Assembly: GCF_040939455.1 (NCBI RefSeq)
Contig: NC_134106.1
Location: 40,384,001-40,448,000 of the forward strand
From: Microcebus murinus
Lineage: Eukaryota; Chordata; Mammalia; Primates; Cheirogaleidae
Direction of reading: 5' to 3'
Length of the DNA stretch: 64,000 nucleotides
Positions 11,814 to 23,580 of this stretch are shown one piece after another. The notes beneath the pieces were generated by a model that was given only the letters and a program-made list of their open reading frames with translations, was not told the origin of the DNA and ran no database searches. Each line of letters opens with the position of its first letter. Position 1 is the stretch's first letter. A program made the position numbers and the translations under genes.

Positions 11814-12277
11814 TTGTTTTGTAGGCCATGTGCTCTCTGTCACAACCATTCAACTTTGCTATTGTAGTGCAAAAGCAGCCATAGATAACACATAAACAAA
11901 TAGGCATGGCTGGGTTCCAATAAATTCTTACTTAAGAAGCCAGGTGCAGTGTTGTGCACCTGTAGTCCCAGCTACTCGAAAGGCTGATGCAGGAGAATAC
12001 AGCTTGAGACCAGGAGTCTTAGGCTGTAGCCCACTATGAGATTGCGCCTGTGAATAGCCACTGAACTCCAGCCTGGACAATATAGCGAGACCCTGTCTCT
12101 AAAATCCAAAAATCGTATTTATGGGCATTGATATCTGAATTTCACATAATTTACATTTGTCATGAAATATTACTCTTGAATTTTTTTTAAGTTAAAAATG
12201 TAAGAACATTCTTGGCTCATAGGCTATATAAAACAAATGGCAGGTGAGATTTGGTCCACAGGTTGACCACTAGCTTA
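11814..12277 (-). mobile_element. hAT-Charlie-type nonautonomous element, split
   Basis: The left part (11814-11938) carries 'attcaactttgctattgtag', 'gcaaaagcagccatagata' and 'tgggttccaataaa'. The right part (12101-12277) carries 'ttatgggcattgatatctga', 'ttcttggctcataggctata' and 'gcaggtgagatttggtcca'. Together they read as one MER-type hAT-Charlie nonautonomous DNA transposon in antisense, interrupted by the 7SL-derived monomer. It is old and has no transposase. The exact family name is not certain. The terminal inverted repeats are worn. Confidence 0.65.
11939..12100 (+). repeat. 7SL-derived free monomer (FAM/FLAM-like)
   Basis: Starts 'gccaggtgcagtg', with an Alu-type 'tgtagtcccagctactcg' (Pol III B-box neighbourhood), and ends 'cactgaactccagcctgg' and 'agcgagaccctgtctct'. 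Near 12046 it keeps 'gcgcctgtgaatagccac', a 7SL RNA segment missing from mature Alu arms, while the central 7SL S-domain is deleted. That places it with the fossil monomers that preceded dimeric Alu, or as an independently deleted 7SL pseudogene. Length about 162 bp; no dimer and no long poly(A) tail. It sits inside a hAT element and so is younger than it. Confidence 0.85.
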
Positions 12278-13664
12278 CAGAGTCTGAACCCTCCTTAACC
12301 TCCCTGATGTCTCCTTGCCTCCACTTCTTTATCTTCTCTCCAATCCTTTGCTTCTGTCATAAAAGACTACTTGCCTATTCTTGTACATGCCATACACTTT
12401 TACACCTCAATACCTGTGATTCTTAGCCCTGGCTGCCACTTGGGCAAGACTATTCAATACTGGATCCTGGGAATCTTCTCATATCCTTGAAATCAACCCC
12501 CGGGGGCCCTTGTATGTTCTCTTCCAGAATCCATGTCCCTGTGAACATCCATATATTATCTCCCAAATTATCAAAAACAGTGAAAGGTTTGAGATTTTAT
12601 GATATTTGCATATATCTACAATCAAGAGTTTATAAAACTTCCTTCAGTTTGGGCTTTAATCTTATAGCCTAATATGATTTCTGGTGAGTCTTTATGGATT
12701 TTTTTTGAGGCTCTTGTGAATTGAGATACATCAGGATTTTCTTTTCCTTACTTTTACTTATTCCTGCACAGTTGCTAACACACAGGTCCTATCATAGTAG
12801 TTTGAACTTGCTAGTATTTTGGGGCTCCTTGTGACATCTTGTCACCCCATTTTGCAGAAGTTGTCTGTGGGATTTTGGTTTTCTAGTCAATCTGTTTTTA
12901 TGGGGGGATTTGAGGAGATTCAACAGCTGTGCTGCTGTTGTAGCCCTCTTCCCCAGAGCTGTCATTTCCTTCTTTTACTGTTTTCATCTGATCCAATATG
13001 ACCTTCCATTATTTTTCATTGTCTGAAGTTTACACTTAGCCTCCTCAAGACCTTGTTTGAATCATATCTTGTTTCCTTTTGTTTCATTATCTAGTATCTA
13101 ACCCAGGCACTTTTCTCAGAATATGGACATTTTATAGAGTACTATGAGATATCATAAATGATAACACCTTAATTTACTGAAATTCAACACCTGGTGTTAT
13201 TATTCATTTTGTATTTAAACTTTCTCTTTCAGAAATGAATTAAGTAATTTCCTATAATGTATTTTGCTACCTTTCATTGAAGGCTAAAATGTAGCCTAAT
13301 AGCAATGACAGAAAAAAATTGTCAAGTTATAGTTTATGGTGTATATTAGTGTCTTTAGTAATTTGTGGAGTTAATAAATGACCAAATCACCTTTGAAAGG
13401 CAGTTGATGCTGAAAAATATCATGAGTTTCCTGGCTTTTTATCCAGCCATTGGAACCTAACTTATATGCAGAAGCATGTAGATTCTGTCAAACCTCATTG
13501 ATTTCTTGAAGATGAAAGTATTTAATATTTATATCACAGCGGACCTTTTAAAAAATAGAAGCTGCTGCAATATTATGTTTTTGTTGTAAAATCTCTCAAA
13601 TATGCTGAATCCAATAGATCAGACTATCCATTCTGAATTAGATGAGGTTTAACTAGACCTGTTT
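12278..13664. other. Mostly unique non-coding DNA
   Basis: A stretch at about 12.29-12.42 kb has L2-like wording ('tgtacatgccatacactttt') but is too weak to list as a repeat. The remainder shows nothing I can name. Confidence 0.45.
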
Positions 13665-13667
13665 GAG

Positions 13668-14268
13668 TATCACATTAGTTTTCTTTGCTGCCATAACAAT
13701 TTAATACAAACTTAGTAGATTTAAAACAACAGAATTCTATTGTATCGCAGTTTCCATTGGTCAGATGACTGGATCTTATGCTAAATTCTAACATGGCTAA
13801 ACTCAAGGTGTTGGCAGGGCTGCATTCTTTACTGACACCTCGGAAAAAGAATCTGTTTCCAAGCTCATTCAGAATATTGCCTGAATTCAGTTTCTTGCAG
13901 TTGTGCAGCTGAGTTCCTTGTTTCCTTGTTAGCTCAGGGCTGGTATTTACTTCTAGAAGCTCCCCACATTCCTTCTCACACTACTACCCAAGTGGCCCCA
14001 AACAAGGCAGGTTGAGTCTCTCTCCTGATTGTAATCTGTGACTTCCCCTTATTCCACTTCTCTCTTGCTTCCAGATGGAGAAAGTTCTCTGCTTTTAAGG
14101 GCTCATGTGATTAAATTTGGCCACCCAGATAATCCAGGCAAATCTCCCTATTTTAAAGTTAGTAACCTTAATTATATTTGCAAAGTTCCCTTTGTCAGGT
14201 AATGGTGCACATTCAGACTCCAGGGATCAGGGCATGGGCATTGTTTGGAGTAGCATTCTGTCTACCAC
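13668..14268 (-). mobile_element. MaLR (MLT1-type) LTR, antisense
   Basis: Runs from 'cattagttttctttgctgcc' and 'ttaaaacaacagaattctat' (antisense of the LTR 3' end) through 'aactcaaggtgttggcaggg', 'agataatccaggcaaatctc' and 'atttgcaaagttccctttg' to 'tctgtctaccaca' (antisense of the LTR start). About 600 bp, near full length, no internal region attached, so a solo LTR of a nonautonomous ERVL-related family. Subfamily not assigned. Confidence 0.7.
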
Positions 14269-14649
14269 AAATATTGCTACTAGGTTTATTTCTTGGTTTC
14301 TGGAAAGCTTATTAAGATAAAAAGAATAATAATATGAAAATAACCTTATATTTATCATGGAACAAGGCTCCTCACATGATTTCCTTCATCATCAACATGA
14401 GGACTCCATTTCAGACTCTGTCTCTGATATAGATGGGATAGTTAATAGGTGTAATGGTAGGTAACCAAGGGTTAGTTTATAGAAACCATTGGTTTGGCCA
14501 ATGTTTCCTATAAAGGCCAGAGACAACCCTAGAAATATAGCTTCCTTTCAAAACCTCTTACATCTCTATTATCACAAACAAGGATGGAATGAGAGAATCC
14601 TCAGGCAAATGGCAGAGAACTTTGTTTCAAGTTAACTTAGGGAATAAAA

Positions 14650-14865
14650 ATACTAGCTAACATTTATAGTGCTCTTAATATTAGCTAGACTGTTTGATTA
14701 ACTCTTCACATATATTATCATATTTGACATTCACAACAACTCTGTGAGGTAGATATTATTGCCCCAATGTACAAAAAAAAAGAGATATTAAAGAAGTTCA
14801 GAAATATGCCCAACACTTGTGTCAGAGCTAAGATTTTAAAAGCCAGACACAAAACCCATGTGGTT
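14650..14865 (-). repeat. MIR SINE, antisense
   Basis: Antisense MIR: 'taacatttatagtgctctta', 'attcacaacaactctgtgag', 'tagatattattgcccc', and a degraded 'cagaaatatgcccaacactt' to 'agagctaagatttt'. About 215 bp, most of the element. An A-run replaces part of the core. Confidence 0.65.
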
Positions 14866-14884
14866 TAGGGGGGAAAAGTGTTTA

Positions 14885-16268
14885 TTTTTATTAAAGTTAT
14901 ACATGAAAATATTTTAAAGAGTTATACAAGATTTGTTACCAAAAACAGCAGTCTTCTATCCATTTTCAACTCCCAAAGACAGTATTTCCAATAATTTTAT
15001 ACATTTGATTACCTCCATATCTCTATATAATAACATGCTTATACAACTATTTCTCAATTTTTTAGTTTTAGTAATTGTCAATTTCCTCCTCCCTATGAAA
15101 GATGATGGTTTAACTCTTTCATTGGCTTCACTTCACTTCATATTAAACAGAAACGCCCACTTTGAACATCTTTTTGGGCAATTCTCTCAGCTTTTTAAAA
15201 ACTTCTATTCTCTCTATTGAACTTTTCAATGCATGCTATCATAGCTTTAATTTCCAGGACTTTTTTTTTTTCCTCTGAATATTCCTTTTGTGTAGCATAT
15301 TGTTCTCAATTCTCTGAGGATATTAATGATATATGTGTATGTTTTTATTTTCTTTTATCCCCAAGTTGCTTTCCTGTTTGGTTTCTGCCTTTCAAGTAGA
15401 GTTTTGGTTTTTTCTTTTTCTTTTTTTTTTTTGTTCTTAGTTTTCTGCTGATTCTTGACTCTCAGCTCATATTTAAAAGAAGCTCTGTTTACATGAACCA
15501 GTTAATTGTAGGCTTCATTGCATGGCATTATAATGGCACTGTTTTTGTGGGCATTACTGAATGGCGTAATGATAGAGAAGCATCTATGTTATAGATTTAG
15601 GCCTTTTCCCTAGGACTGGTCAGATTTCCAGAGGTAGAATCGTCCAGTCTTCTTTGTGGGAGGATAAACCTTCCTAGCAGCATTCTTAGGACTTGGTAAG
15701 AAAAGAGAACTGGGGTTGCAGGTGGGGGTCCTTCAAGATTCTACACACAGGTTTTCACATTCTCTCCTTTTCCTTAGTATCACATTCCTACTCTTAACAG
15801 TGGGAGGACAGCAAGGATGTGCTTGCTGTCCTCCAACTCAGAGACTCTCTGTTTTGCTCTCTAGAGAATAAATCTCTCATATTCCACTGGGTGGGACATT
15901 CACTGAGTCAGAGAGGTGATCTGGGGATCCACCAGCTTTGTGAGCAAACTTTGAACTGATCCTCCCCTTGGCAGCCCCATCTTTACCCCCACTTCTAGAG
16001 GTTAATGGGTGACGCCCCTTCCTGAGCCTTTTGTGGGGTTCTGCAGCATGACTCTGGTTGCTTCTAAGCATTCTCTCCTGCATTTAAGATTCAGCGTTTG
16101 GGGTTTTCTCTTGTGCTTTCCAATTTTCACAGTGCTGTTGCCGTTGCCTCCTCTCCTTATCTTGATGAATTTATGTCTTTGAAAATTCCTTTTCTATCAT
16201 TTCAGTAGGTGATAGAATGAGAGCAGAGGTAAACACTTGTGCTCACTCTGCCATCTTCCACTGGCGCC
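14885..16268 (-). mobile_element. Old L1M-type LINE 5' UTR, antisense
   Basis: On the minus strand the segment begins near 16268 with 'gtggaagatggcagagtgag', the usual start of an old L1 5' UTR. It then shows 'acataaattcatcaagata', 'gaaaaccccaaacgctgaat', 'catgctgcagaacccc', 'ctgccaaggggagg', 'gtggatccccagatcacctc' and 'gagagatttattctctagag', and leads into an A-rich, ORF1-proximal part (15.4-14.9 kb). About 1.4 kb of continuous 5' UTR is unusual because most L1 copies are 5'-truncated; here the head survives and the coding part is missing. Identification is from memory of the L1M 5' UTR. Confidence 0.65.
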
Positions 16269-17494
16269 TGAACCAATTGCATTATTGATCCAGTTCTACT
16301 GTCCTTTTAGGCCCTACTCAGTCGACACTGGCAGATTGAATTGTCCATTCTGATGAACAAATAAAGATCAAGAGCAAGGGTAATATGAAAGGCCCTTACT
16401 TACTCCAGGGCCTTATAGAATACACTGGTGTTGAGTACAGATTTTCAGATGCAAATATCAATACCCGCACTTTCCTCACCAACAGCAGGCTTCAGAAGCA
16501 GCTGTAATGCTACCACTCATCTAAGCTTAGTAAAGGCTCATAGAAGGAGTGTGGAAATTGTGGTCAAGTATTTTCTAGGCTTTTTAAGAAAGAGGACCAG
16601 AGACATGCCTTTCTAATTGTGTCTCCTCAAGAAGGAAGAAATCCAATTACCTGTATAAATCCAAGCATTATAGCAAGGTATCCAGGTTTTTCTCTCCTCT
16701 GCAGGAAGCATGCCATTGAGAAGTTACTGGAGATTTTGAAGGGAGACTGGAAATAAATTTGTCACTGTTGTTTAAGGGAAAACTCTTAGTTCTTTTGAAT
16801 CTGTACTTTTTCTTGAGCTTATCAGTCATTTGATAACTATGCACTAAACACTAGCTTCAGGCCAGGCAGACTGCAAGTCTCATGGTGTTAGAACTAAAAA
16901 GGGATGTGGGAAAGCACCTACCACAATGCTTGGGACATCTTGGCCCTTGCTAATCATTTATTAAATTAAAAACACAGGCATTGCTCTCGAATAGCATATG
17001 CTCTAGCCAGTGAAGCAAAGGACTTTAGTGAGAGTGCGTAGATGAAACAAAGAGTTAGATAGTTCTGAAAACTAATCATCAGATTAAAATTGCTAACCTG
17101 ACTTTCTTCCCATGCATGCCTAAAATGCTTGACTAAGTTGAGGGAAGAGTAAGTTAATTGCCTGTGGAAATGTTGTGCAAAATATTCAAGACACTGAATA
17201 TCATCTTATATAGCTGGAGATGACAGAGATGTATATTTGCAATCCAAAACAATTCCGTTAATGAACAAAGGCAAGGTAAATATTTGTATCTTAAAGCACT
17301 CATGTCTAACTTATGCATTTTTCTTCTGTTTTTCAATGAAATGGGGATATAAATCTGGGCATGCCAACCTTGTAAAAATTGTATGTAAGACATTTCTGAA
17401 TAACTGTTTTGACTAGATAGACTGAATTGTTTAGTCAAAAACCCACTCCTATAACAGGTTTGCATGACATTATATAATAAAATCCTGAATACTT
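16269..17494. other. Unique non-coding DNA
   Basis: Nothing recognised apart from a weak L2-like phrase near 16.83-16.97 kb ('taactatgcactaaacac'). Short open frames only. Confidence 0.45.
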
Positions 17495-17650
17495 TAATTT
17501 CATATATGATATTAATTTCATATATGATATTAATTAATTGTATCATTATATATTATATTAATCATTAATTGATTATTTATTAATAAATAATAAATAATTA
17601 TTAATTATCTATTATATTAATACTTAATTTCATATATGATAAATTGATGT
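17495..17650. repeat. AT-rich low-complexity hairpin-prone tract
   Basis: About 155 bp almost entirely A and T, built of repeated 'ttcatatatgatattaa' and 'attaataaataataaata' units. It contains several overlapping inverted repeats (for example 'taattaatt' and 'tattatattaat'). 'ttcatatatgata' occurs three times, at about 17499, 17518 and 17629. Confidence 0.9.
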
Positions 17651-18513
17651 ATTCATCCAGTTATCTTGTTATCATGTGAATACAGGGTTAATTTTGGGCT
17701 TAATTTGTAAAACTAATGTAAAATGCTCAAGGAATTTTGTACCATGAATCCTCTTGGTATGAAATAATTTCAGTCTTGAAAAATGTGTGTCATTTTTCAT
17801 GGGGAAGTATTTAAACTGGTTTAATATGTGTGACAGGTGTTGCTTATTGGCACTTAGCCATGCACCCACCATTCTACTGGAAGAACATTTCCCAGAACTA
17901 CTCTTTTTAGTTGGCTCAAGGGAAGGCCTGCCCATGGGAGATCTCCATGGGGTCTTAAAAGAAAGGATGGTGGTAGAAGAACCACCAATGATAGTAGTAG
18001 CGTCATGCTTCCTGTTCAGTACCTTTGGTGGCATTAACAGCAAGTGTAGTCCCTTGGCCTCTTGCAAAGGCATTAGAAACTTCTTGATCTTTAGACAATA
18101 CCACTCTCCCTCTTGTGCCCTCTAAGAACTTCTGACAATTTTATAACTAATTTCTTGCGTTAAATTTGTCTCTCCATAGGCTAGGAAGAGTGTTTTCTGT
18201 TTATCACCCTGAACACTGGCTGATAAATAACAGAACCTAAAACCTAAAATCAGGATTTTCTTTTACCTTTTCGTAAAGTGTTACTCTATAATTTCTGAGT
18301 ATTGGCCTGGTGCTCTGGTTTCTCTACCTTTTAGTCTTTTGAAGAAATTAGTTTAACCTTATTTGGAGGTCATATTTGTAATTACATAGATATTATTTCC
18401 ATGTAATCAAATAGTCTTCAATTTATATTCTTTTATATTATATATATAGATATACCATACTTTATTTATCTACTCCCCTGCTATGTAAGATGTTATGTAT
18501 TTAAATGGTCTTA
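17651..18513. other. Unidentified non-coding stretch
   Basis: Open frames of 112 (17787-18125 +) and 133 codons (17672-18073 -) overlap on opposite strands over the same DNA. Neither has a motif I recognise. The mutual overlap and the lack of a second exon make chance the simplest reading. An unrecognised old repeat is possible. Confidence 0.4.
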
Positions 18514-19084
18514 ATTTGGTTATATATTGCAGCATAACAAATTACCCTCAAACTTAGTAGCTTAAAATATTTATTATCTCACAGTTTTTGAAGGTCAAGA
18601 ATTCAGTGTGGCCAAATTGGGTCTTTCTGTCCCAGCAGCTCCCTCAAGACCACAATCAAGGTATCAGCTGGGAATATGGTCTCATTTGAAGGCTCAACTG
18701 GTGGAAGATCTGCTTCCAAGCTCCTTCACGTGGTTGCTGGCAGGATTCAGTTCCTCATTGGTTGTTGGACTGAGCGTCTCTCTTCCTCATTGGTTATTAC
18801 CCAGAAGCAGCCTACAGCTTCTTGCCAAATTGGTTTTTCCAGAGGGAAGCTCACAAAACAGTGGATGATTTCATTATGAAAAGCAAGAGAGAAAGAGAGA
18901 GGGGGGGTATCACAGTCTTTTATACCCTAATCTTAGAAGTGGCAACTCATCACTTTTTCCATATTCTATTTGGTAGAAGCACGTCACTGCATGCAGTTCA
19001 TATTCAAGAGAAGAGGGATTATACAAATTTATGAATACCAAAAGGTGGGGATCATTTGGAGCCATTTCAGAAGATGCCAACCAC
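18514..19084 (-). mobile_element. MaLR/ERVL-type LTR, antisense
   Basis: The left end ('agcataacaaattaccctca', 'ttagtagcttaaaat') is the antisense 3' end shared by MLT1-group LTRs. The body contains 'cccagcagctccctcaagac', 'ggtatcagctggga', 'cttccaagctccttcacgtg', 'cattggttgttggactgag', a short GA-rich patch (18885-18907) and 'caactcatcactttttcc'. It ends 'gagccatttcagaagatgcc'. About 570 bp, seemingly full length and of a subfamily different from the copy at 13.7 kb. Confidence 0.65.
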
Positions 19085-20052
19085 ATTACTTTCCCAAAGA
19101 GACAGTGTACTTCTTGTTTTCTGCTTCAGTGTTTAGTAAAATATTGAGGAAAGTTAGGCTTGTATGAGGTATAGAGACAGCCTCATTACTTAGTTTCAGT
19201 GACTATACACATAAACTTATAAGCAGCTATAATAGGAAGCCAAACAAATTAAGCCACCTCCCTTTTTACCCTGAAATAGAAATTTATTTCTTAAGGTTGC
19301 AATTAAAATCTTATTGGTTTTTACTGGTATATTTTGTACCAAATCACCACATAAATGAATCACCTTAGTTATTACTAGTTTGTATGTGAGAGATTCTCTT
19401 TAGTTGCAAAGGAAACTTCAGGATCTTCAAGTCAACCCCACTCTGGGAATCATCCTCTAATGGCCACAGAAATGGAAAACGTGCCACCCGCAGACTTTGA
19501 GATAAACCGATCCCCATCTCCATTGGGTGTGGAAATGTCTGCTTTTAAAGGGATCTTTCAAAATTGAATCATCCTTGCACTTCAGTTTCTTTCCTAAATC
19601 CTGATAAATGGCAAAGTGCTCTCTTTGTATGGGGGCAGGTTTCCACTGTTAAAGATGTTCATATGGCAACCCCGTGCTGTCTCTTACAAGTCCTGTCAAT
19701 GCTTTTATCATTTCAAATCTAAAAAGAGCTTAAACTGGCTTCATTTTAACCCTCTCTATGAAAAGCCAAAATCCTTCGATAAGTCAGAATGAGACATGCA
19801 GCTATATAAAGACACAGCAGTTGCATGATTTTTCAGGTAGGAACTATGTTGGCTATGCCTTACCATAGTACAATTGAAGAAGAAAGTTTTAATATAAATT
19901 TGAGATATCAGAGATGTCAGCATACAAATTTTAATTATGCAAATTAAAAGTTTTGGTGCAAGTCTTTGCCTTGCATGAAGGCAGAGACAACATTACCTAA
20001 GCAGTTTAATTTAAAGAGCAAGAGGCAAACAAACACACTAAGCAAACTGCAT
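19085..20052. other. Unique DNA, possibly conserved
   Basis: No repeat recognised. The part at about 19.4-19.8 kb keeps many intact words and includes an ATGGCAAC-type motif, but I cannot test conservation from one sequence. Confidence 0.4.
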
Positions 20053-20405
20053 AGTAGCCTTCCCTTATCTACTGGGCATATGTCCCAAGACCCCAGTGGA
20101 TGCCCTAAACCACATATAGTACCAAATCTTATATATATGACATATTTTTAATCTGATAACTAATACAGCTACTAAGTGACTAGCAGGCAGGGAGCTTATA
20201 CAGTGTGGATACGCTGGACAAAGGGATGACTCACATTGGGGAGTGGGCATGGCGTGGACAGTGTGACATTTCATCATGCTCCTCAGCATGGCACACAATT
20301 TAAAACTGATGAATCATTTATTTCCATTTAATATTTCCAGACCATGGTTGACTATGGGTAGCTGAAACTGTGGGCAACGAAACCGTGGCTATGCAGGGAC
20401 TGCTG
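20053..20405. mobile_element. Tigger-type (TcMar) nonautonomous element
   Basis: The ends are imperfect inverted repeats: 'agtagccttcccttatctac' on the left and 'gtggctatgcagggactgct' on the right. Inside the left end 'caagaccccagtggatgcc' is recognisable; inside the right end, 'gaccatggttgactatgggt' and 'agctgaaactgtgggcaacg'. This is the layout of Tigger-related MITEs, which insert at TA; a TA flanks the left end. No transposase. Confidence 0.65.
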
Positions 20406-20719
20406 TGCTTCCACTTTCACTAGGATGCCTGATATTCTATCACTTAAAGAGGCACTGCTTTGGATGAATTCATTGTCCCCTTTCCAAATGTAAATGCCTC
20501 CAGAAAAACAAACAAACGTAGAAGTAAGTAATTTTCAGGACCCAGTACCTTTGCATAAATTAATCAAGTTCTTTCCATAGGGCTGTTCTTGACAGATGGC
20601 AGAAGGTGAAAGGAAGGAAGCTGGTTACCTTCCCCAGGCAATGGAGAGTGAGGATCACGGGGCAATTAGGTCATTAGGAGGGGTACAGACGGCACACTAG
20701 AGGGGGATGACAAACCCTA

Positions 20720-20880
20720 TGATTCAGTCATTTATTTGTGTTTCAGATGCTGTGTGAAGTATGACATATATTAATACACTGTTTAGTTCAATCCCCACAT
20801 CTCCCTCGCGTGGCTACTGGTGTCAGAGCTGGGATGCAGGTTCAGCTCTGTCTGACTCTAAAGGCAGTATTCTTTTCATC
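20720..20880 (-). repeat. MIR SINE fragment, antisense
   Basis: 'gtcagagctgggatgcaggt' and 'tgtctgactctaaaggcagt' match the antisense 5' half of MIR, preceded by 'attaatacactgtttagttc' (the AT-rich 3' half). About 160 bp, diverged. Confidence 0.55.
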
Positions 20881-21483
20881 ACACTTTCTCAGAATAATTC
20901 TGCAAGTGAAGGTGGGAAGCCCCAAAGATAGAATTGGCAATTTATTTTCTTAAGTGTATATAAGTTTAAAGTGAGAGTGAGAGAGCCATCCCACATTAGA
21001 AGTGAGATGTCTGTGTTACTGTCTTTAGAGAGAAAAGAAAAGCTTACTTGCATTTGGATCCATTTCTCTTTCCCCAGGAAAACTGTGTGTTTGGTTATCT
21101 TGGAATTTCTGTCTCACATGCTCTAGCCCATTTGGCATAGATGGCTGAGGGAACTATAAGGGACCACATTTGCTTATGTGCCTTCCTTTCTTCTTGCAAA
21201 TGTCAAACCTAACTACATCCTTGGAGGCAGAAGCAAACAATAATTGATGTCCATATTAATAACCCTGAGACATCAAGAAAATGTCAAATTGTGTTCACTG
21301 GCCTATATATAAGAAGGCAAAAATATTCATCTTGTATCTCAGAAAGATTTTTGATATGTTTATTTTTCTAATCATTGGTGCTTAAATCCATTAATGTCAA
21401 CTCATGCTTTGAGATGTTGCTTAATTGTAAAAACTGTCTGAGAGGTGTTTGGCATGGTTCTTGTCCTCAAGGATTTCTACTTT

Positions 21484-21570
21484 TGTCCATTTAACAAATA
21501 TTCATCTAGCACCTATTGGGTGCTGAGCAGAGGTCTAGAGGCTAGAGATAAAGCAGTGAACAAAATCATG
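21484..21570 (-). repeat. L2 LINE 3'-end fragment, antisense
   Basis: 'aacaaatattcatctagcac' then 'tattgggtgctgagcagagg' and 'gataaagcagtgaacaaaat' give the antisense L2 tail. Confidence 0.65.
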
Positions 21571-21839
21571 TGGGACAAGAAGAAAAAAAGTCAAAAAATA
21601 AACAGGCTAGATATAGTGTACAGACTCCTAGTGTGGTAGGATTGCAAGGAGAAGGGAAACCAGGGCAACCACAGTATTTGGAGAACTTTTCACTTGGCCT
21701 AGTAGAGACAGATTTTAATTTCCTTAAGGGTCTCAACTTTAACTTAAAAAAATCTGACTCATTCTCTTAAAATTGCTACCTGATTCACACATTCTTCTCC
21801 ATAAGTATACCAGACTACCATCTATCCACCCAATCATCC

Positions 21840-22400
21840 ACATATTCATTCATTCAACAAATACTTGAATGTCCACTATGTGCAGGACTATAGGTTGGGT
21901 TCTGATAGTATAGTGATGAACAAAAGGGCAAAACCCATCCCTCATGGCAAAACTTACATGTTGCAAAGTGCAATAGAGGAAAAGAATAAGGGGTTAATTG
22001 ACAGAATCCCTATTGAAAGGCCTCTTTTAGGAGGTGGCGTACATGCTTGAAACCTGACACATGAGAAGGGGCTGTTAAGTGAAGATGTGAAAGAAGAGCA
22101 TTGCAGTTTCAGCATTTAGCCTTCATAGGGAACAAAGGTGAGGATGAGATTGGCGTGCTTAAGAATGGGGGCAAGGCCAGTGTGGCAGGTGCGTTGGAGT
22201 GAGGATGGGCAGGAATCAGATGGCCAGAGCCTTGTAAACCATGGGAAGGGGCTTGGATTTTATTCTAAATGCAAAGGAAGTCACTGGGAAGATTTAAGCA
22301 GGGGGTGATCCAATTTATGTTTATAAATATCCATTCTTTTTTTCTTTATAAATATTATTTTGGCTGCTGTGTGGAGAATGGATTGGAAAGGGAAGAGAGT
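21840..22400 (-). repeat. L2 LINE 3' region, antisense
   Basis: A second antisense L2, longer: 'attcattcaacaaatacttg', 'actatgtgcaggac', 'gatgaacaaaagggcaaaac', then 'ggccagtgtggcaggtgcgt', 'agagccttgtaaaccatggg', 'cttggattttattctaaatg' and 'tggctgctgtgtggagaatg'. It covers most of the L2 3' UTR and the end of the coding region in reverse. The fragment at 21484 carries the same tail portion, so these are two insertions or a duplication. Confidence 0.75.
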
Positions 22401-23139
22401 GATGAGAGGCCTTAGCCACAGACCAGGTGGCTTTTCACTCCTCGTAAAAGGCGAGTCAGTAGCGCTAACTTGCCTTCCATTTGTCCAAAGCACTTACTCT
22501 TCTTTTGGTTCAGAGATATTCAATCAACTAAACAGTAGGAAATGACTTTTTCTCAGGATCATCCTGACTTAATAAACTTTCAAAGCCAGAGTCAAGTTAA
22601 CCCACTGGGGTCTGCTTTCCTAGCTGTCCAACAACTTCTCCTTATCTTCCTCTTCCTCCTCCTTTCTTTGTTGTTATTTTTCTAGTCCTCCTCAATTCCT
22701 CTAAGGAATATTTGTTATATCATGACACGCTAACTCCCTGACATTTCATATCAAACAGGGAGCATCTCATCTTCTCAGTCAAGTCAAGTCAAGAGGGGGG
22801 CACTGACCATAGTTAGTATGTGCTCTGTACAGAGCAGGAGAAGAAATGCTTTGTCTGTGATCAAGGAGATTATATCACAATTGCCATTGAACAACATGCA
22901 CATGAAAACAGCTGAGTGATGAGAATTATGATTGCCAAAGGAGGGTGCAGTCAATGGATGAACAAAGAGGTTAGAGGAAGCAATTGCTACAAGCAAGAAG
23001 AGCATTAGACTGGAACTGCCTTACACCAACTGGGGGCCAATTCCAAGGGCCATGAGTAGAGCCAATCCTGCCTCTACCTGCAGGGCATCTACTCACAGGA
23101 GAAGAGAGGGATGGATGTTAAGGACACAAACTCCCTAGA
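22401..23139. other. Unique non-coding DNA
   Basis: Pyrimidine-rich patch at about 22.64-22.69 kb ('ttcctcttcctcctcctttc') and a tandem 'aagtcaagtcaag' near 22.78 kb. No repeat family or gene seen. Confidence 0.45.
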
Positions 23140-23293
23140 CTGTATATTAGTCCCTAAGCCCCATCACTAGGGCCTAATCCTAATAACCTCATCCAAACCT
23201 AATTACCTCCCATGACCCGGTCTCCATACTGTCATATTGGGGGTTAGGGCTTTAACATATGAATTTGTGGGAGGGACAAAATTCAGTCCATAG
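23140..23293 (-). repeat. MaLR LTR fragment, antisense
   Basis: 'taacctcatccaaacctaat', 'tacctcccatgacccggtct', 'catattgggggttagggctt' and 'aacatatgaatttgtggga' match the antisense 5' half of THE1/MST/MLT1-group LTRs. Only about 150 bp is preserved. Confidence 0.65.
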
Positions 23294-23580
23294 AAACTGT
23301 ATTATTAATATCTCCTCCTGGTATATATCATCAACCATCACAGCCTTTTATACTTTCTTTCCATAACATGTATGAAATATGCATATATGTAATATGTTTC
23401 TTACATAAAATATACATATTTATTTATATAATAATTTAATTCATGTCTGTCTCTTCCATGAAGCTAGGTTCCATAAACACAGTGACTGCATCTTTTGCTT
23501 ATTATTTTATCTCTACCTATTTACAGGGTAAGTACTCAATACATATCTGCCTAATGAATGTTTCAATTTTAAATTTAATA
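23294..23580 (+). repeat. L2 LINE 3' end
   Basis: Sense L2 tail: 'catgtctgtctcttccatga' and 'agctaggttccataaac' stand where the family has its 'gtaagctcc' region, followed by 'ctacctatttacagggtaag' and 'tactcaatacatatctgcct'. AT-rich insert in the middle, diverged. Confidence 0.5.

Noticed and set aside
11939..12100. Functional 7SL RNA gene
   Set aside because: The S-domain is missing, several conserved bases differ and it is embedded in a transposon; it is a monomer fossil.
17672..18125. Overlapping 133-codon minus and 112-codon plus frames
   Set aside because: Both strands open over the same DNA, no motif in either; most likely chance or an unrecognised old repeat.
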